Shown: positions 1-13,985, numbered from the stretch's first letter. The stretch: 48,291 bases of DNA from Plasmodium malariae (GCF_900090045.1 NW_021638320.1:1-48291); one strand, 5' to 3'. Numbers and translations: made by a program. The notes: generated by a model not told the origin, from the letters alone.

Positions 1-409
1 TCAACAAAATAATATAAACTGTTATTTTCTATATTAATTTTTAAGCACATATAGTATTTTTCATAAAAATATAGTTATATACAAAAATATATACGTAAAA
101 CACAACAATTTATTAAGGATTAAAAATAATATAATAAGCAAAAAAAGGAAATTATAATATTCAAATCAACAAAGCAAATAGTAGCGTTTATTTTTTTATT
201 GCATATCAAAATGGTCAGCTAAGAGAAGAAGCATTGTTTAAATATAAGCAATTAAATGTATACTTATTATTTGTGTATATAAAATGGGAACTTATAGATA
301 TTAATCTTTATAAAGCTACTTTACGGAAAGAAGGATATGCCGTATTATATATATCAGCTTTTATACGTGTTAACTTTATATATGTTTGAAATTTTTTGTA
401 AAAATAAAA
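1..409. other. AT-rich intergenic DNA
   Basis: Nothing with a supportable reading frame is seen. The right part (about 300-409) is slightly more complex and may be the far 3' end or trailer of the minus-strand relic that begins at 1046, since a hydrophobic stretch can still be read there in broken frames. Confidence 0.5.
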
Positions 410-1046
410 ATACTTATATAACTATAAACATGAATATCACAAATCCTAGATGTGATAAATTAATACCAGATAACTTACATCTTTAAATAATTAAATTTTT
501 TAAAACAATTAGTAGTATTCCAAGTATATATGGACGCTAGCTAAAACACAAATCTGAAATACTTTTTTTTCATGCTTTTTCTTAAATACTTAAAATCAGC
601 ATTTGCCATATAACTAACTAAATTTTTATAATATATTTTGTCTAGCTTTTATTTTTTACTGTGATTCCCGTTTTAGTATTAGATGATTCCATTTTTTTGT
701 ATTCTCCATTATTTTTATTTCCTTCTTTATACATTTAATATTTGAATGTTTTTTTTTTATGTGCCGCCATTATTCGACACAATCTCACATCTAATTTTAT
801 AATAAATTTCAATTATCATATGTGGATCTCTGATAAGGGCTCGAAAAAAAAAAAATATATTTGTCATTTAAAGAAATATGTAATATCTTGCTTAAAAAAG
901 AATTAATAAATATAAATTTGAAAAATATGGAAAATAAATATAATTAAATAATAAATCATACCATATCATTTAAAATGACATATCCAAAATAAAAGGATAA
1001 ATACCGCAGTTTTAATTAATAAATATTGCACAAAATTTTGCTCCAT
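410..1046 (-). pseudogene. Decayed fam-l/fam-m-type exported protein gene (relic)
   Basis: I infer a dead member of the two-exon exported family. Exon 1 lies at 962-1046 and starts MEQNFVQYLLIKTAVFILL, then WICHF, the usual signal-anchor exon of this family. It is followed by a GT donor on the minus strand (961-960). The exon is 85 nt, whereas intact copies in this window have 87; the missing two bases put a TGA before the donor. About 120 nt further on, past an AG, the minus strand reads KLDVRLCRIMAAHKKK in the place where relatives have KLD.RNYRLLAK, so the export motif is degraded. A run of ten A at about 750-759 shifts the frame; correcting by one base restores HSNIKCIKKEI, matching the SNI.C.KEEI of relatives. 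Beyond it lie stops, a basic stretch (ADFKYLRKSMKKKYF) and two hydrophobic segments in differing frames. The left boundary is approximate. Confidence 0.6.
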
Positions 1047-4000
1047 GATACATATTCTTGATATTTGAATATATTCAGAATGAAAAATAATTAGCAATTC
1101 TGTAATATACAACAAATATAGAAGGATACTACTTTCAATATTTTAATTTTGTTTCAACATTTTTTATATTTTATAAATTCTCACTAAAATGTGAGGATAA
1201 TATATTGCATAATATAAAAAAATTTAATTTAAAAAAATAACTTAAAATATTTATCATTATGTTTTTTTATAATAAAGTATCTCCAATTATAATAATCTAA
1301 TTCGAATTTTAACTTAAATGTCCAAAATAAAAATTAATTATTTAGCACTACAGTAATTATTGACGTATTATATGGAATAATTAAAAAAAAAAAAAAAAAA
1401 TTTATTCGACATATTTTTAAATATTGTTTCTATTTATCATATCAAAATATATAATGTGGAGACTAAAAATAATACATTAATGTTTTAATTATAAATTTAA
1501 AATATATATTGAACTAGTCATGCTAATTTATACAAACTCTGTCATATAGTTGTTCACTGTTATAATTGAGGGTAGTTAATATAAAATAATAATTAAAAAT
1601 TAATATTTAAAAAAACAATTTTCCATTTTAAAAAACTACAGGTTATTCCGAAATAATTATATTTAAATTAATATATGCATAAAATATAATATATTATTCT
1701 AAATATTTTTTTCGTAATACATAATATCTGAAAATTTTTATAATATAAAAAGTTTAAACAATAATAATTATTTTTTTATCATAAATATATAAAATATATT
1801 GTTCATTTTTTGGAATACATTTTAATAATATTCAATAATATATTATGAATTTATTAATTCACAATAATTTTACAAAATATTCATCAAACAAAAATTAATA
1901 TTTATATTTATGTATATAAAAATAAATATATCTTAAAATAAATTAATAATCCACTGCATGCAGTAACAATAATTTCAGAAATATTTCATTCTGTATATAT
2001 CTAAAAATAAAATTTATATATATTATTTTTTGTGTTAATGTACATAATAAAAAATATAAGCTCAACAAAAATTATCATTAATTATTTTTTATTATGAAAA
2101 ACGTTCGACAAATTCATAGTTAATTACTTGGTTCCTTATATAAACATACTATGACTAAAATATTTAAAAAAAAAAAATTCAAAATCAAGTTAATATTGTT
2201 TATGGAAATTCATTTAGTAAATATAATAATGTAAATCCTAATATTATTGTTCATTATTATAAACAATACGAGTAAATGTTTAATATATAATAAGAACAAA
2301 TATTTTTTCAATAATACATGAAAAACTTCGTAGTTTCTTAAAAAAAATTAATAAACAAAAAATAAAAAGAATACGATTACATTTAAGCTACAATATATGA
2401 ATTACAAAAATAATAACACGGTAATTAACACAATAAAATTATTATTCCATAACATTAGATATATATAGTTATTTTATGAGTTAGAAAGGTATATATTTTA
2501 TTTACTTTCTATAGTTCATTATATGGTCGCCATATATTTGGATTCATTCAAAACATACATTTTTATAAGGATAGTCCTCAAACGATTTTAATAAGTAAAA
2601 ATTTGCATATTGTATTACATTATGAGATACTTTTTAAATGTATATATATCTTATACTATAAAATGATTCTGAATACTTATGTTATACGTATATTAAACTT
2701 AGAATTATTTAAAATATATAAGCTATTTTCTTTCTTTTATATATATATATACCTAATTTATTATGTAATTAAATTTCAAGAAATTTTACTTAGATATTAT
2801 ATTTAAACATGAATATACATTACCATGATTAAGTAATGTTTATGTAATAAATATATAACATTACATATAATTGAATAAATTTTTCTCGCGTGCATTAACG
2901 TATGCATATGAACTGAACTTTCTATTTTTCATTCTTTTTATATATATTTTTTTTTTTTATTTCTTATAGAAGTGCTTATAAGACAGTGCAATATAGTTTT
3001 TTCATACACATATGTTAAAATTATGTTTCGTACTTAGCAACTTTATTTTTATAATTACCTTATATTATTCAGATGTATATGAGAACTAATTATTTTTATT
3101 TACTGAATTACATTAAATATACAGAGTAGCGATTATGTTATTTTTTATAAATTCACACTGAATCATATATAACAAAATAAATTATTTAATCATATAGAAC
3201 AAAATTTACAATATACTTAAATTACTATGATCATAAAATTTTAATGTTTTAACTTCATTTCTCATTCCCCAACTAAAATATAACTTGCTTATTTCATATT
3301 AAATTATTATAATATCACACTTTATTTTATTTTTTTAAAATAGATTACTTATAATTTAATATTAAAATTTATATTACTTTATATCATATAAAATTTCAAA
3401 ATCAAATAAAATTAGATGCTCTATTTTTTATCCTGAACAATAATAATAAAATTCATTTAAATATTATTAAATAATAATGTTATAAAATATTTTTGTTTTC
3501 AGTGATGCAGTACATTTATTAAATTCAATTAAGCTTATTTATAGATTATAATGCATATTTAATAAATATATTTTATTTTATAATTTAATTATAATATGTG
3601 TAACTGCAATTCTAATTTTTTTTCAATGGTAACTTAAATATTAATACAAATTAAAAATTCTTGCCATGTGAAATTAAAAATTATTTCTTTATTAAAGTTC
3701 CTACTAGCAATATTTTCATTCAACACATGTTGGTTATGCGTATACACTAGTCGTATATTCTCTACGTTCTTAAAGTACATTTAAAATAAAAAAAATATAT
3801 GCATGCATAATTTTATTGACTAAAAATACTATTTAAATGTAAGAAAGTGTAATAACTAAAATGTATATTAATGTTATATAATAATTATCATTTAAATCTT
3901 TAAAAAAGCTTATTTAATAAATGAAACTTTTTCATTAATATAACGAGCAAAAATTTTCATGAGAAGCATTATGTCATTCACATATTTAATCATGCCTCAT

Positions 4001-5347
4001 AAAAAAATTAGAATAATTATCTAAAGATATCTTCATAAAACTTATCTAACAACAAATAATATTATTAGTTACTTATTACTTACAATAAAAAAAAAAAAAA
4101 TTTAATTTTTTAACTTTTATTTTACTTAATGAGTGTTATAAACATAAAAGAAATAGACATTTCCTTTATAAAATATTGTAATTCTATACAATTTTAGTAC
4201 AGTAACATAGAAATTAATATATTTATGTATAATAATAATAATAAATTGAATAAATATATAAAGAAATACTAACACTCTATTATATTAATGGAAAAAATAT
4301 ATTTATTTTCGTAATCATTAAACATAATATAATTACTATAGATATAAGTAAATATTTTTAAATTATTATATATTATAAAAAAAAAATAAAGTTTATACAT
4401 AAAATATATTAATATATAATTATATTTAATCCATTAATTTTATATTTTAATAATATAATAATATGCATATTTAAATTATTTTCTTATAAAATATCAATAT
4501 AGCAAACATTTAATACATTTCTTCGAAAATGAATTAATACAACAATTAAATGTTATTTTAACCATTCATTAAATTGAAAGGATATATAATTTGAGAATTA
4601 TTAAATAATTATAAATGATTCATTCCTAATTATGATATATTTTTATTATATTTTTATAACTTTATATTTATATCATGCAAAAAAAACTAATAGTACATTA
4701 AAAAAATTTTGAAAAATATATCTAATAACATATTTCGTATAAAAAATATGTTTTATAATAAATATTTAGTTTATTATTTAATATATATATATATATATAC
4801 ATACATATCGGTACAACAAATATATTATATTCCTTACATTATATATGGAAAAAGACACATTTGTTATTAATTTTAAACTAATAACACATTTTCTTTATAA
4901 CATAAAAAAAAACACAATTATTTTAGACTAGAACAACATACATGTAATAAAAGTTACCATTTTTCATTTCAAATATAAATTATAACACTTTAGTAAAATT
5001 ATATATGTAGCATTGTTGTATATTTACTTAACGCTCAAACATATATTTTTCATATAGTTCTACTTAAATACAAAAATGCATTTATGAAACCATAATATAT
5101 ACTTGATCCAAAATCATTCATCATAATACAATTTAAAAAATATTAAAACAATTACAATGTTAAAAAACTAAAAATTTAATTTTTTTTTACTGTAATGTAT
5201 CAGAAAAATCATGTGTATATAGGTAAATTTACAAAAAAACTTCAAATTATATATATGTTTGATAAGTGTAAAAATTCAAGATATTACATTTTTTTCTTCA
5301 TATTAATGACTTCTTCGTAAGTCGAAAGATATCTGTTATAACAAATT
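1047..5347. other. AT-rich intergenic region, no supportable gene
   Basis: The stretch is dominated by short A/T runs and TA repeats (for example near 4786-4799). A 67-codon open frame at 2603-2806 has no splice context and a composition (Y, I, L, F, K) expected from AT-rich noise. A slightly GC-richer patch at 3720-3780 shows no reading frame. Around 1449, 403 bases upstream of the relic's ATG, a short block resembles the flank of the other fam-l copies. The right end holds the probable 3' untranslated region of the minus-strand gene ending at 5348. Confidence 0.5.
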
Positions 5348-6295
5348 TTACCTTTTCCTAAATTTAATTTTTTCAAATTTTTTTACTTTTTTATGGTAAT
5401 AAATAATTCCTGATATAAGAGTTATACCAAATATAAAGAAGAGTACGCAATATATTAGAAAATCAAAAAACGGTGTTATATAAAAAACTTTACTTTTATC
5501 ATTGGTATACTTGAAAAACGAGCCTACAGCGGTTTTCAAGTAATCGTGAAACTTCCTCATTAACAGACCTAATGAAAATCTCAATAACTTATATAACCCC
5601 CTCCTAAGGCCACAATTACAAGTAAAATCTAATATTAGTCCTAATGAGAACAATAAAAACAATACTAAAGGCAAAGCAAACCGTAATCTGTATTTTTTAA
5701 TTATTACTTTTTTGTACAACTTATCACTAATTGTTCTGTTGTTTTTAAGAAAATCCTGATAATCAAGTTCCTTGAATATCTTTTTCTCCATATGAGAATA
5801 TTTTTTTGTTTCAAACGTACAAGTTTTATTTTTCATATGTTTTTTATGACCTCTTGTATTTCCTGGTGAACTTCCATTTGACTGCTTCATTTGTGTTTTC
5901 ACACTTTCTTCATTATTACATATATCGTTTCTAATATTTAATCCAATATTTGGTATTTCTTCTTTTGTACATATAAAATTTAAATCCATATTATGTGTAT
6001 ACTTTCCTAGTAATCTATAATTCCTTATTTTTAGTATTTTCTTAATCTCGCAGTACTTATCCAATGATATATTGAACATTTTCTAAAATAATAATATGTA
6101 AATATTTGTTATATAATAGTATAAATAAGCGAGAAGTAAAAAAAAGTATTAACAAAAAAAACAGAAAAATATTAGTATTTTGAATATCCTTAAATAATAT
6201 TATCATACAACATCAATGTAAAAATGACATATCCAAGATAAAAGGATGAACCCAAAAAAATTAATAAATATGATTGTCTTCTGTTTTTTTCCCAT
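5348..6295 (-). CDS. fam-l-like exported protein, intact, two exons
   Basis: Predicted exported membrane protein of the large P. malariae fam-l/fam-m group; function unknown. Exon 1 is 6209-6295 (29 codons, MGKKQKTIIFINFFGFILLS then WICHFYIDV), a recessed signal-anchor. The intron is 6083-6208 (126 nt, GT..AG) and exon 2 is 5348-6082, giving 273 residues. An RLLGK sequence (about residues 52-56) sits where relatives have the PEXEL-type RLLAE, so the acidic fifth position is lost. A charged middle follows, then the family signature FETKKYSHMEKKIFKELDY and TISDKLYKK (about 118-154), and two hydrophobic spans at about 164-183 and 236-257, ending in a lysine-rich tail (KKVKKFEKIKF). The start is the only ATG giving a signal-anchor joined in frame to exon 2. 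I am confident of the family type and less sure whether curators would call it fam-l or fam-m. Confidence 0.85.
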
Positions 6296-7452
6296 TATAT
6301 AGATACTTAGTATTACAATTTAATCAATATAAAGAAGTTAATAATATTATAATATACATCTAATAATAAAAAGCAAAATTCTTTTTAAAATTTTTTTTTT
6401 ATCATTGCTCCTTAAGTACGTAAAAAATATACATAGCTATAATATACTTCAAAACATCTATGATACAAAAATAAATTTAAAATGTATTGTATAATATTTA
6501 TCATAGTCATAATTAAGAAAAACTAACTTTTTTTAAAAAGAAATAATTTGAATTAACTAATAAATATTTATAATATCTAATCTAATTATTAATATAGGAA
6601 ACTAATTATATAATAATTTATTTGTTGTTTTCTTAATAAATTCTGAAATAAATACTTAAATACTTTTTATATTTGAATATTTATTTTATATAGTATATAG
6701 AATGTAGAGAATACATATATTATATATTCCTGTATATATTAAAATAATTACTTATGTTAAGAAAGCTATACCATATTAAATTTAAATTTTATAATATTTA
6801 TTTTATAAAAAGTTCTAATTTTGAATGAAATATTGATTATTATAATAATACAATAATAGAAATAATGAAGAAAATAAATATTTTTTTTAATTTAATTATA
6901 AAAAATGCATTAATTCATCCCTAAGTAGACACAATTTTTTTTTAGTGTATAATATTTTTTTAAAGGAAATATCTAGCGATCTACCTAATATATGAAGAAA
7001 TATATATTCTAAAAACAAATAAGGAGTAATTTTTTATTGTTTTACTATAATTCCTTAATATTGCTCCTTTAATTAAGTTTAATTTATATCACTGTTTCTG
7101 AATTAGAAATCCCTACATTAATTTACATAATTTTATATATTCTCTATTAATTAATTATATATATTTAGAAAAAATATTAAATAAGAAAAAAAAAAAAAAA
7201 GAAACTAGAATCAAAAATGGTATAGAAATATTACAAATAATTTTATTAATTTAAAAATATATAAAATGAAGTAAATTTACAAATAATTATAGTATATGCA
7301 TGATGTAATATATACATAAGAAATGAAAATGAATAACAATATATTTTACTAATATATATGGTTTTGTAATTTTTCTGCTTATAATTTTAGAAGGAATATA
7401 TATTTTTTTTATTTATTCTTTTAAAGATACATAATATAAGGAACATATTTTT

Positions 7453-7480
7453 TTGGCGATGCATAATCGATCGACGCCAA
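7453..7480 (+). repeat. Small GC-rich inverted repeat
   Basis: TTGGCG (7453-7458) and CGCCAA (7475-7480) flank a 16-base loop that contains CGATCGA. It is notable only because C and G are rare nearby. Confidence 0.5.
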
Positions 7481-9779
7481 TATATAAGTGAATAATATTT
7501 TATGAAAAATACTATTAAAATCATAAATATATTATTCCTACAATATGTTGTTCGTTCTATGATTTTTCGAAGAGAATGATAATTTTAAAATTATTGTATA
7601 TATACCAAAAATTATATTAATCCTGTAAAATATAACATTATAATATTCTCCTTAACAAGTATTTTTTTCGAATTATAATTAAAAATTTAAAAAAGAAAAC
7701 AAATAGCTAAATTTATAACATTATTTTTAAATTATATAAATTTGCATAATTATATTTGTATTATTTTAATGTATATCTAATCTACTTCTTACAAGAATGA
7801 TAAAGAATCTTATTTAGCTTCATTTAGTTTTTCGCACAATTTTTTTGTCTTAGTTTTTTACAAGTAATATTACTACATAAAGAATATGATAACCTATTTT
7901 TAATATAACCTATTTTTTATATTTACAAAAATATAAATATAAATAAACTATGTAATTTATTTTCTCTAAAAATTAATCTATAAATACGCTTTCTCAGTTT
8001 TAGAAGAACTGCTTATTTCTAAATATTCAAAATATATAATTCAATATAGTACAGAAATTAAATATTCTTATATAATTCTTTTAAAAAAAAAAAAAAAAGA
8101 AAAAACATATATATATTATTTAATATTTCATTATATTATATATATTTTAAATGTAAAATGTATACATCATAGATTACGTATTATATTATATATTAAGAAA
8201 CTCATTTCAAATTTTAATAAGTTTTTCTTATTAATAATACTAATTTTGTAAATACTATATTTTAGAACAAATGTTTATTATTATTAAAAAATATTCATTA
8301 TCATAACAGCAAGATAGTAATAATAGTGATTTAAAAAGTAGAATTTTACAAAAATTATGTATTATATTAATTATAAAAATAGAATTCCTTATGTTATATT
8401 ATGTGTTTAAAAAATCATATTAATAAGATACCTAACAATATATATAAAAATAAATATTTCTACAGTAATTAAAAAAAAAGAAAAAAATAATTATTCATTT
8501 TTGTAGCATAATTTTGAAAATAAGAAAATTTAAATAATTTTAATATATATCATTATTTGTCAATGAAATTCTTTTAAATTCATGTAATTAATTTCTCTTT
8601 GCTGTTTTTTTATTAAAAATAAATATTAAGTAGAAATATATATAGTAAATAATAATGAGTAAAAAATGGATAAAAATTATAATTTCCTTAAAAATATTTA
8701 ATATGATTTCTTCAGTTCTAATGCATATCAAATGAAATAAATTTAAAAATAAGAATAATTTACACGATATAATATATACATAATAAATAAAGTATATTTT
8801 AATATAATATGTTTTCTAGTAATATTATTCTCATTATATTAGATAGAATATATTATCTTTTTATTTATTTTTTTGAAAATTAATAATATCAGGAACAAAC
8901 GATAAGGTTATAAATTAAACAATGATCATAAATAATTAATATATTATTAAATATAACTTTAAAAAAATATACTATTTCTTAATAATTTTCTATTTTATGT
9001 ATAGTAATCTTTGGTAAGACAATTACTAATATATCATATACAAAGAAACATATTGTAATCATCCAATAATAAAAATTTATATTACTGTTTACTTTAATAA
9101 ATATTATTCTTCAAATTAACCAATTAAAAGAATTAAAAAACTATATAAAAATATAGCTAAATTTAAAAAACTATAATTAAATTACAAAAAAAAACATTTT
9201 AAATTAACACTAACATGCTTTTTTCTTTTAATATATATATATATATATTATTTCCGTGACATAATATACTCAGACATTTAATTTCTTTTAAGTTTTTTCC
9301 TCAATATTGCTATGTCACATTTTTAAGTACAGTTAGTGTTTTTATATAAATTGTTCGCTACAGCATTTTATATATTCATAAGAATATTCATATAACTTAT
9401 AAAATATATTAAAAAATTGAACCTTTTCTATAGTAAAATACTCCAACCCTTTTACCTATAAAGCAGATTTTCCTATTTTAACAATATTCATTATTTTTTA
9501 ATACTATTCTAAGTCTTTTTTTAAAAAGTAAATATGTATTTGTATAAATTATTTAAATTTTCCAAAAATGTTAAGTCATATACCAATAGATTAAAGTTTT
9601 AGGAGAATATTTTATAGTTTCATTATTAGATATATATAACATAACTGTATTTTCTTTTTTTCTTTTTTTGTATGTATCTCAATAGCCTTTTTCTTCTTTT
9701 GCATCGTATATATTTTATATTTAATAAATTATATTATTATTAATACAAAATAACAAAGTTAACAAAGGATCTATATTAA

Positions 9780-10560
9780 TTTTCTATTTCTACAATATAA
9801 TTTTCATATTTATACTAGTTATATAATACCATAGGTACAAAAAATAAAATATACATGTTCATATTTTATTGAAAATAATATAAACTTTATTTAATTTCAT
9901 ATATAATTTATGGCGAAAACTTACATTTTGCTTTTCTACAAAGAAAAAATATTTGAATTTTTATCCTTTTCTATATTTTGAAATATAAATTATCTGTTTT
10001 ATTGTGTCTAAAAAGTGTTCATAATTCAATTAACACGTAATGCCTTCTCATCTATGTTAACAAATGTTAATAATTATATAACACTAACATAAATATATAT
10101 GTTATACAAAATGAAATAATTTATGTATACAATTTGATAATATTTATTATATATGTGCTTCTCGTAAATATCATATTATTAATCGAAAATTTGTACACTC
10201 CTTTAAATATGTTAATGAATTACATGAATCTAGAGAATCCGAACAATATCCCATTCTACAAATATCCTTGTTCGTTTGTTTAATTCAACAAAATTAAGCA
10301 ACTTCTGATACTTTTGTGTAAGGATTTATCTTTTTATTTTCAATAATTACATTAACATTTATTGCAGTATTTTTCATATTTTTCCTTTTGTCTAGCACTA
10401 TAAATTATTTTACTCAAAAGTATAATATTCTACGCAATACTTTTAACATGTTCCTACAAGAAGTTCCTGTTTTAATAATGTTGTATATACTAATATAAAA
10501 ATTATTTAATACTAGTTTATATCACTTGTAGTTATCTTCGACATTCAATAAAAACAAATA
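9780..10560 (+). repeat. Diverged long repeat, copy A (pairs with 38400-39190)
   Basis: Several anchors occur in the same order and orientation in both copies: a CACAATAT/TACAATAT block leading to TTTATACTA and GTACAAAAA; ATGG/GGGG with TTGCTTTT and AAAGAA; CCTTCTCAT then TAATTATATAAC; and CTAGTTTA.ATCA with ATTCAA and AAAACAAATATAAA. Indels separate the anchors. Neither copy is coding. Confidence 0.55.
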
Positions 10561-12325
10561 TAAATATATAATGAAAAAAATTCTCCTATACGGATAAATG
10601 ATTCTGCAATTTATAAGCCAGTATTAGGCTAACCACACTTATTATAGAACATATACTTTACAGAATTACTATATATAAATGCTCAATAATATATGTCTTC
10701 GTACATATAAAATAGAATCCTGTATATTGTAAAGGGTATTTATATTAAAAACAATAAAAAAAAAAAAAAAAATTAGAATAATTTTTTTAATAACACTACA
10801 AGTGTAATAGTATATGAATATGATTCTAATAGGATTATAAAAAATTCATATATAAAGATTAATGTATAAGTCTTACTAGATACAAAAAAAAAATGTTAAA
10901 TTGAAAGACAAATATTTATAGTTTCATTGCCAACAAATGGAAATATTAACGTATATAACCCAGACAAATAAAACAAACGCTAAACATAATTTTCATATAT
11001 ATTAAAATTCATAAGGAAGAGTACTGGATTTACTAAATCTAAATATATAAAGTTTTCATGCGTATACTGAGCACATAATCCTACATTTATTCCTTTTTAA
11101 AAAGTATATTTTATAGATGTATTATTATACGTCTCTTCAATCGTATTATAACGTATAAAATTAATAAAATTAAAAGGACATAATTGTAAATAAAACACAA
11201 ATGAAATAAGCCTATATTCATTTTTATTATTTAAAAAAAAAAAGTATTATTAGTATCAAACTATTGGTAATAATAAACATATTTTTGCACATTTGAAAAT
11301 ATATGTAATCATTAATAACACTACTTTTTTCACACTTGTATACAAAACTACATAGTACCATAAACAGAAAAATGATGTTTATTACGAAACAAAATAAGGT
11401 ATATTTCTAAAGGAAGAGTTAATAAACGTTTAATCGTTTTTCTCTGGTATGCTCATATGTGGCAGTTAGGAAAACATAAAAATGGAAGTGGAATATATAT
11501 TTATAATTCTTCTTTATAATATATATTTAAGTAATTTTTATACATTGAATTAAAATAACATTTTATGGAATCAAATTATTTAGAATATTAATTTTTTATT
11601 TAGTTACGTTTATTAATGCTCCCGCAAATTATTTACCAAAAACAACTAACATATTTGTTGAAAAAATATGATACTGTTACACATTTATAACTAATAATTT
11701 AAAACCTTAAAAAATTTAAACAATCTTTAAAAAACTTTTTTTTCCAAATACATATATTAATATGTTTAACATAATAAACTTTTTATTACATATAAATTAC
11801 AATTTTATTACAAAATTAAATAAATACTATTTATTTATTATATATTATTAAGAAAAGACATCTACATTTAATTTATAAAAATATCATACTTTCTCTTTTT
11901 AATTGAATGACGAAATAATCCTATTTTACTAAAAAGAATAAAGGAAATGGAAACAAAATAAGTGCACATTCTAATGTAATAACATGTATTTCCTACCAAT
12001 TTAACACAATTATAATAAAAGCTGATTTTTTATGAATTTTATGAAACATACATATATTTTACAAACAAAAATATAATTAAAATAATATATATTGTATGAT
12101 CGAAGTATTAAATTAAACACAAAGAATATATTAAAATACAAATTTATAAAATAAATCAATCAAATTCAATAAAAGTTATGAATATATATTATTATATTTT
12201 ATATAAAAACAAATATGCATGTTCAGGTGGTATTATAAAAATAATGTAATTACATATACTCTTCTTGTGAGCATAATATTCTTAAGAATGCTACATAACT
12301 ATTTTTTAGAATTTAAAATTTTTTT

Positions 12326-13169
12326 TTATAAATTAACCGTACCATTATTACAAATTTGTTGCTTATATTTTTTTATAATTCTATATTTTTTAATTTTTCT
12401 ACAGGTATAAATAATGCCTAATACAACAGATAAGTATATCGCAAATGCAAAACCTAATAAAATTGTAATCACAGGATAATAATACGTATTTCCTGGAGTA
12501 ATTGTTCCCTGTGACTTAGACACTAATCTTGAATATACTAAAGTTACCAATAAAAATATATAGGCCGGAATTAATAATAATTTTATCTTCTTTCTATTTA
12601 TGGCTGTACACTTTTCCCAGTCGTTCATTTCTTCGTTATTCTTTATTTTGTCAATGGAATGTAATACGCTGAATATTTTTTTTTCACAAAATACATCCGC
12701 TCTACTAGATAACGAAGAATTACTACTTTTATGCACTTTATGCCATTTTTCTCTTTTTAATTCACTTTCTTTTAATTCTTTGTTTTGTGATAATATGTCT
12801 TGTTTATTTTTAGATATATGTTCTTCATCTAGCACTTTATTATATCGTCCATTAAAATTTCTGTTCACTGAATGATGTGCTAACTGTCGATTAGTTGTTA
12901 AGTATAAATCTCTATATAACTTATACTTCTCATCCAATAACCCATTGCAGCTCTTCTAAAAAAAAAAAAAGGAAACATATTATTTATAAGAACATATATT
13001 TCCATGCTATGAAAATGTTATTTTTAAAAATAAAATATCAGTAACGAAAAATAAAGTATTATGCGAAATATTATTATAATACCAAATCATTGTTATAACG
13101 AATTATCCAAAATAAAAGAGTAAAGATAAAGATTTTAATAAAAATGATGGAATTGAAATTTTTTTTCAT
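12326..13169 (-). CDS. Plasmodium exported protein, two membrane segments, unknown function
   Basis: A two-exon gene of the fam-l/fam-m-like exported group; the subfamily is not certain. Exon 1 is 13083-13169 (29 codons, MKKNFNSIIFIKIFIFTLLF then WIIRYNNDL), a signal-anchor. The intron is 12956-13082 (127 nt, GT..AG after a long pyrimidine run). Exon 2 is 12326-12955, starting KSCNGLLDEKYKL, for 238 residues in total. RQLAH (about residues 52-56) lies in the PEXEL position but ends in His rather than Glu, Gln or Asp. A hydrophilic, lysine- and serine-rich middle follows, then FCEKKIFSVLHSIDKIK, a pattern like the EKKIF.. block of fam-l proteins. Two hydrophobic spans lie at about 154-171 and 190-214, with a basic tail (RKIKKYRIIKKYK). 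It lacks the fam-l TISDKxYKK signature, so it is a different branch. No frame damage is seen. Confidence 0.8.
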
Positions 13170-13880
13170 TGTATACATTATTAATTTTATTATATATTAA
13201 CTAATACAAAAAATAACTATAGTTTTATATATTGAAAATGATAAAAGAAGCCATTCATATTTTATTTTTATTTATTTAATTTATTTTAAATTTTATAAAA
13301 TGAATTATTATATATATACTTCATTTATTTTTCACAAACACAAAATTATTTCAGAATTTAGAACAATTTCAATATAGATTATTATAGAAATAGAATTGAA
13401 TAAAAATAAATGATAATTGTACATAATATTTAAATTAATTATTTAATAGCAAAGACATTAAATTTTTTTTTATAAATTAGTTTAAAAAAAAAAAATATAA
13501 TACGAAGGAAATTATTAAGATGATATGAAAACAAATATTATTTATTCAGTGATAACATTTTTTCATTCATACAAAAGAAAGAACTGTACGTAAAAAATAT
13601 ATACTAATATATGTTCATACAATAATTATGAATTTCTGTGTTCCTTCTAAGAAATAATTCTTATTTTATACATGTTTTTTTGTATTACTTCACCTTCTAT
13701 AGTTAAATAAATTGATTATTGTTACCGTAAAAATAATAGAAAAAAAATATGAAGATAGGAAAAAATATTCTTATTTTATCGTATATTCGTTATTATTTAA
13801 CTACAATTTTTTCTTATATAAATTTTTATATATTAAGAAAATAAAATTTTTAGTTATTAAAAAGTCTATGAAATTATGTA

Positions 13881-13985
13881 TATATTTTTAAAAGTACCAT
13901 AATAATTATTCTATTTTTGTATAATAATTTTTACAATTGTAAAATTTGTATCTAATTCCAAATGAAATTTATTTTTATCTAGTGT
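13881..13985 (+). repeat. Diverged repeat, copy 1 of pair with 36119-36225
   Basis: The first 28 bases (13881-13908, beginning TATATTTTTAAAAGTACCAT) recur identically at 36119-36146. The homology continues weakly for about another 80 bases (shared TATTTTTGT and AATTTGTAT words). Here it lies about 720 bases upstream of the ATG of the minus-strand exported gene, so it may be old promoter-flank sequence. Confidence 0.55.

Larger units (their letters stand above)
6296..12325. other. Long AT-rich intergenic region with repeat copy
   Basis: No gene is supportable over six kilobases. The first kilobase is the 5' flank of the fam-l-like gene and shares collinear blocks with the flank of the pseudogene at 17.3 kb. 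A GC-richer inverted repeat (TTGGCG/CGCCAA) lies at 7453-7480. A segment at about 9780-10560 is a diverged copy of 38400-39190. Slightly complex patches at 9330-9480, 10990-11130 and 11400-11480 give only short frames broken by stops; an ATG GAA GTG GAA frame near 11482 stops quickly. Confidence 0.5.

Noticed and set aside
2603..2806. 67-codon plus-strand open frame
   Set aside because: Composition is the Y/I/L/F/K mix of random AT-rich DNA, with no splice context or motif.
12600..12875. 91-codon plus-strand frame opposite the exported gene
   Set aside because: It is the antisense shadow of a spliced minus-strand gene with a signal-anchor and membrane segments.
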